The notes under the pieces were generated by a model. It did no database searches, had not been told where the DNA came from, and was given only the letters and a program-made list of their open reading frames with translations. A stretch of 21,250 bases of DNA from contig JAACJO010000085.1 of NCBI GenBank assembly GCA_013368445.1, positions 1 through 21,250 on the forward strand. Direction: 5' to 3'. The translations under genes were made by a program, and so were the position numbers. This document shows positions 17,511 through 21,250 of this stretch, piece after piece (the stretch's first letter is position 1; every line of letters starts with the position of its first letter). Source of the stretch: Leucocoprinus leucothites (taxonomy: Eukaryota; Basidiomycota; Agaricomycetes; Agaricales; Agaricaceae).

Positions 17511-17694
17511 CATAAATCTTACTTTAAACATAATAAATCTTACTTTAAACATAATAAATCTTACTTTAAACATAATAAATCTTACTTTAAGCATAATAAA
17601 TCTTACTTTAAACATAATAAATCTTACTTTAAACATAATAAATCTTACTTTAAACATAATAAATCTTACTTTAAACATAATAAATCATAATAAT
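17511..17694. repeat. 21 bp minisatellite, about 8 units
   Basis: The unit is ATAATAAATCTTACTTTAAAC, with CTTACTTTA recurring every 21 bases from 17518 to 17665 (eight times). The fourth unit has AAGC for AAAC, and the last tapers into TAAATCATAATAATAATCC. The units are otherwise almost identical, which shows recent expansion or homogenisation. The period is a multiple of three, so an open frame repeats a 7-residue peptide; there is no sign it is a gene. Confidence 0.95.
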
Positions 17695-17719
17695 AATCCT
17701 TGGACTGCTATTCTAACAG

Positions 17720-17755
17720 TTATGTCTCTAGTTCTTTTCCCTACTAGAGACATAA
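17720..17755. repeat. 12 bp perfect inverted repeat
   Basis: TTATGTCTCTAG (17720-17731) and CTAGAGACATAA (17744-17755) are perfect complements with a 12-base spacer TTCTTTTCCCTA. A degenerate second copy without the left arm lies about 110 bases downstream. It could be the inner part of an LTR or a small element end. Confidence 0.6.
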
Positions 17756-18191
17756 GTACTTCCTCTGTTGTATTTATTGTGTACACTCTGTAGTTATTAT
17801 GTCCACAGTACTAGGTATATATTCTAGTTCTTTTCCCATTAGAGACTTATTGTGTCCACAATACTAGATTAAGACACTTGTTTTCTTTCTTTCCTTTCAT
17901 ATATATGTATGTCATGAGATTACCCCCTGGGGGTGACTTGTAAACCTGCTATGCATTCTCACCCAGTACTTCCAACATGTACAGTGCATATTCTCATTAC
18001 CAAATGGACTCTTACAATAATATCATGTAATTATTAAATATACCCCCTCTTTAGACTCCATACTATAACATACTATGACACACTATAACTCTATGAAACT
18101 ATGTAGGGCTTGTAAAAACTCTATATAGCACTATTCAGTTACTATGGGCTTCTATTACCTAAAACTCAGATTTCTGATGTGGCCCACTGAT

Positions 18192-18296
18192 GTAGTGTGG
18201 CTGCAGCCACAGGCCCCTGTTGTGGTGTAGTGTGGTTGCAGCTGTGGGCTCCTGCTGTGGTGTAGTGTGGCTGCAGCTGTGGGCCCCTGTTGTGGT
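18192..18296. repeat. 35 bp tandem repeat, three units
   Basis: Three units start GTAGTGTGGCTGCAG or GTAGTGTGGTTGCAG at 18192, 18227 and 18262, followed by a partial fourth. They differ at a few positions, mostly C/T and G/A. GC-rich for this neighbourhood, with many TG and CA steps. Both strands give open frames here, which are products of the repeat. Confidence 0.85.
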
Positions 18297-18960
18297 GTGG
18301 CTGTACCAGCAGGTCTGCTGGGGTAGCATAGCAGTACTGGCAGCCCCCACTAGCCCTATCACACTCACTACATTGTATAGGCCTGCTGGGCCATGTCAGT
18401 CACTACACTGTAGGTTAGCTACCTGATCATGTACTGTAAAGTCATTGTTACTAATAACATCATAGTTTATGTCATTGTTGTTAGATTAGCTCTGAGTGCA
18501 GACATCAACATTTTGACATCTGTCTTAATCAATCCACCATAATTGACCTTAAAGTGCTTAAAACCAACTTCCAAGCATGCCAAGGTAAATAAGACAATTA
18601 AGGGATGTTTTTCTCTTGAAAACTGTCTTGGAATCCATTGAGAAAAGTTGCCTACTTCTCAGAAACATTATTTTATGAAGAGCACCCAAGAGCTGACACA
18701 CCAAATTCTAAATGAGGCATGGAGAAGGCAGTGGTGGAATACTATTTCATCTCCTCAATTATAGAGAAATAATTTTGTGACCTGAGGGTTATCTCTCCCT
18801 CTATTCTGACACTCCAAACCCTAAACACAAGCAGAACCCCAGGTGAATAAAGGAGAAACCAAGCTCAAAACTCCGGAAAACATATGTTAATTTTAAGACA
18901 CAAGCTCTCAATGCCAGATTATCAAATTTGGCTTGGAACTCCTTAAAATCCTTAAAAAAG

Positions 18961-19578
18961 AAACATTTTAACCATTTTCAGATAGGGAGAAGTGTCGAAG
19001 TGTTGATCGATGTTGCCTTGATTGCGGCGTGAACTTTTCCTTCTTCCATATCTTCAACCCTCGCAAACAAATCCTTACCGATGCCTAATTTCGCCGTGTT
19101 GACTCATTACTGTCACCCTGAAATGCAGTAGAGTATAGCGAAACACTGCCTGCATTGGGACGAAAATAAACTTGGTATACGGTGTTCTACATCCAACAAT
19201 CTTATCCTGTCGGTGCTTTTTGATGTAGAAATACCCCCTTCGGTAACCTCCGGCAAGTATTTTTGCATGCAAGCTCGATGCCCAAACTTCCTTAACAAGA
19301 TCCTGCTATACACACCTAAGTTGATGCGTCCTCTTTGAGACCCAAGATGTCAGTGTTATGGCTATCTGGTAACAACGATCGACATGGCACTGCGGATGTA
19401 CCTGAGGATCTAGTGTATAGGATCTGCCGAACGCATATGTTCTTTCCAAGGTGAACAGCTTCATCCCTCTCATATAAATGCTGCAGTTTTACGATATCCT
19501 TAAATTCACCCTACTCACCTGGGTTGCCTGTTCTCTGCTCTTTCTCTTGCCTGTCACCGACAGCGTTCTCCATTCGCC
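18961..19578. other. upstream region of the TmpA-like gene
   Basis: CpG returns to ordinary frequency at about 18990. No gene is recognised; a plus-strand frame from 19081 to 19338 is open apart from one TAG (19129), but its product matches nothing I know. The last part should hold the promoter and 5' untranslated region of the following gene. Confidence 0.4.
19473..19479 (+). promoter_or_regulatory. TATA box candidate of the TmpA-like gene
   Basis: TATAAAT lies 106 bases before the proposed ATG, followed by C and T-rich stretches typical of fungal transcription starts. Position is the only support. Confidence 0.4.
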
Positions 19579-21250
19579 ATGTCTAGCGATGTTCACCACG
19601 TTGATCTGCCTCAGACTCCCGACTTGGAGGCAGGGCACCATGAACCCTGGTCGTTGCAGACCATCAACAAAAAGGCTTCGCTGCAGCTTAATACCCTTCA
19701 TCGCAGACGTTGGCCCTCAAAAGCTCCTCGAGCTCTGTCTGTCCTACCGTAGTGGAAGTACATGAGGTCAAACCCGAGTCGGAGAGCCCGCAGAAGCCGA
19801 AGCCTGTATCCAAGCCACCACCAAAGAAAAAAGTTTCGAAATGGATCCTTTGGCGCCTCTGGTTTAACACGTATCGGTAACAGGATCACCCACCGGTTCT
19901 GCGACAAAGACTGACTTACCTTCTCAGGAAGTTTTTTGTTTTCACCTTCAGCTTTAATATGATCGGGCTCGGTCTCGCAGCCTCTGGTCATTTCCCGTAT
20001 GCTGCCAAATATGCCGGTAGCATTGCAGTTGCAAATTTCAATTTCTCCATCCTGATGCGCAACGAAGTGTTCGGACGCTTCCTGTATCTATTCTTCAACA
20101 CACTTTTTGCGAAGGTATACTAGCTCTCCTAATCTGCCTCAATGGAAAATAACTGACAGGAATATTTCAGTGGCCGCCGCTGTGGTTCCGTCTAGGCATT
20201 ACATCCGCACTCCAGCATCTTGGGGGTATCCACAGCGGTTGCGCCCTCTCTGGAATTGCATGGCTCATATTCAAGGTCGTCAATAACTTCAAGAAAATAG
20301 ATATTACCCATCCGCGGTACTTTCCTTAGGCATGGTGACGTTGGTCACACTTATCATCAGCGCTACGGCCGCGATCCCCTGGGTCAGAAACAATCACCAT
20401 AAGTGAGTACCGGTGACCATAATCGAGAACGAGCTGAAGTTAATTCCTAATTCCTCTAGCATTTTTGAACGTCACCACCGTTTTATTGGCTGGATTGCCT
20501 TGATCTGCACTTGTAAGTCCACCTACAAATTCTTCGAAGGACAAACAACATGACGGCATTTCCACAGGGGCTTTCATTATCATTGGCGATCTTTATGTTC
20601 CCGAAACGCAGTCGTGGAACCTTAGTGGTAACCACATCGCTAGACAACAAGATTTCTGGTTCGCGATGGGCATGACAGTCGTGTAAGTCGTAAAGCTTCT
20701 TGCGGAATCGGCAGAGACGACTCAAGCAGAGGCATGCAGTATCGCCTTGCCGTGGTTCTTCATCCGTAAAGTCCCCGTGGAGATCGAAGTGGTAAGTCCA
20801 GGTTTCATCCCTGCAGCAGCGCTGCGATTTAGCTAAATTAAAATCTCCGCCTAGCCCTCCTCCAAAGCTGCTATCATCAAATTCAAGCGGGGAATGCAGC
20901 AAGGTCTACTGGGGCGTATTAGTCGCTCGCCCATCTGGGAATACCATCTCTTTGGTATAGTCAGCGAAGGGACGAATGCTGATTGCCATTACTTGGTTGC
21001 TGGTGTTCAAGGTACTCCGCTTGCATCGATTTTTTATTCCACCGCATAGAGATCTTATTCTACAACAGGTGACTTTACAAAGAGCCTGGTCCAGAATCCA
21101 CCTAAAGCGCTTTGGACAAGAGAGCTCAAGGTAAGCAGTCTTTCAAATGTGATCACTACCATCGGCATACAAGCCCCTGGTTCAGCCCTGACCACGAGGC
21201 AAACGCCCATTACCTACCTTTACTCGTCACCTCCGTACTTTTTGATTCGG
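19579..21250 (+). CDS. TmpA-like multi-pass membrane protein, partial, with two apparent frameshifts
   Basis: A host gene split by introns at 19877-19927, 20115-20170, 20403-20459, 20513-20567, 20683-20739, 20792-20854, 21012-21068 and from 21131; all start GT and the seven complete ones end AG. The start MSSDVHHVDLPQTPDLEAGH is soluble and proline-rich up to PPPKKKVSKWILWRLWFNTY. Then come membrane segments (FFVFTFSFNMIGLGLAAS, LQHLGGIHSGCALSGIAWLI, TLVTLIISATAAIPWV, FIGWIALICTWAFIIIGDLY, FAMGMTVVIALPWFF), with paired His residues in NNHHNIFERHHRF, and a cytosolic part (RSPIWEYHLFGIVSEG, HYLVAGVQGDFTKSL, LWTRELK). The pattern is that of fungal TmpA-type proteins, related to ferric reductase and NADPH oxidase membrane flavoproteins. 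Two single-base losses break the frame: about 19735-19746 and about 20315. The 3' part is outside the window, and the exon after 21130 is not identified. Confidence 0.7.

Larger units (their letters stand above)
17172..18960. other. gene-free, CpG-free repeat DNA
   Basis: No gene is recognised. I read no CpG from 17167 to 18871. It contains the repeats listed separately, a GTCTCTAGTTCTTTTCCC motif region duplicated at about 17722-17760 and 17830-17855, the palindrome ACCCCCTGGGGGT near 17923, and a GT and CT-rich patch at 18180-18420. It is probably old transposable element DNA, including the right-hand remainder of the LTR that copy 3 hit. Confidence 0.6.

Noticed and set aside
17502..17690. 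Open frame coding for a repeated 7-residue peptide
   Set aside because: It is the direct translation of the 21 bp minisatellite. Periodicity in threes keeps it open; nothing suggests expression.
17511..17694. CRISPR array
   Set aside because: The repeats are head to tail with no unique spacers, in a eukaryotic genome.
18159..18426. Open frames on both strands over the 35 bp repeats
   Set aside because: Both are low-complexity readings of the same tandem repeat, without motif or start context.
19075..19313. Two overlapping minus-strand frames and one plus-strand frame upstream of the TmpA-like gene
   Set aside because: None has a known motif or clear splice structure; the region is more simply the promoter and intergenic DNA.
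19478..19765. 95-codon plus-strand frame over the start of the TmpA-like gene
   Set aside because: It starts in the presumed untranslated leader and is out of frame with the exon that joins to the membrane segments.
20276..20329. A 54 nt intron (GTCGTC...TTTCCTTAG) in exon 3 of the TmpA-like gene
   Set aside because: Size and acceptor look good, but the joined frame then reads GCA TGG TGA. It would also remove FKKIDITHP, which fits the family.

Overview
The window looks like genomic DNA of a filamentous fungus, most likely a basidiomycete of the Agaricomycetes type. This rests on 51-63 nt introns with GTRAGT-like donors in the one host gene, on the Ty1/copia, hAT and CENP-B-like transposon remnants, and on extreme CpG loss in old repeats. 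The genus cannot be told. There is no prokaryotic feature: no operon, ribosome binding site, CRISPR array or bacterial rRNA gene.

Layout. 1-4636 (+) is a 5'-cut Ty1/copia element (copy 1) that ends in a 375 bp LTR. It lies next to the C-terminal end of a hAT transposase (4664-4894). 5348-8052 (+) is a 5'-truncated element of a second copia family (copy 2); its 3' LTR appears to be split by a 790 bp inverted-repeat element (7240-8029) flanked by TA. 8053-9228 is what may be a small non-autonomous LTR element, with an unrecognised ORF and a 267 bp TGTTATG...CATAACA LTR. 9836-10207 is a decayed CENP-B/pogo-type transposase fragment. 10450-10785 resembles an old LTR. Into it sits a complete copia element on the minus strand (copy 3, 10791-17166), of the same family as copy 1, with two LTRs, a tRNA-iMet anticodon-arm primer site and the 5 bp target duplication GCCTT. 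17172-18960 is CpG-free repeat DNA with a 21 bp minisatellite, a 12 bp inverted repeat and a 35 bp triplicate. After about 18,960 the base composition changes to normal CpG use, and a TmpA-like membrane protein gene with at least eight introns runs off the right edge.

How the parts relate. Apart from the last gene this is a nest of transposable elements of different ages. I saw no CpG from about 8032 to 10790 or from 17167 to 18871, the two halves of the site into which CpG-rich copy 3 inserted. In copies 1 and 2 the coding damage is mostly CpG-to-TpG/CpA change: CGA to TGA stops, and conserved GAY (Asp) codons turned to AAY (Asn) where the preceding codon ends in C. In copy 3 the damage is mostly 1-base indels, some in homopolymer runs. 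This fits decay driven by cytosine methylation in the older layers and a younger, or poorly sequenced, top layer.

I did not find a clearly new multi-gene system. The most novel points are a tRNA-iMet anticodon-loop mimic in U5 of the copia family that could pair with its own primer-binding site, the long-TIR element nested in an LTR, the unrecognised ORF in the small LTR element, and two apparent 1-base deletions in the TmpA-like gene.
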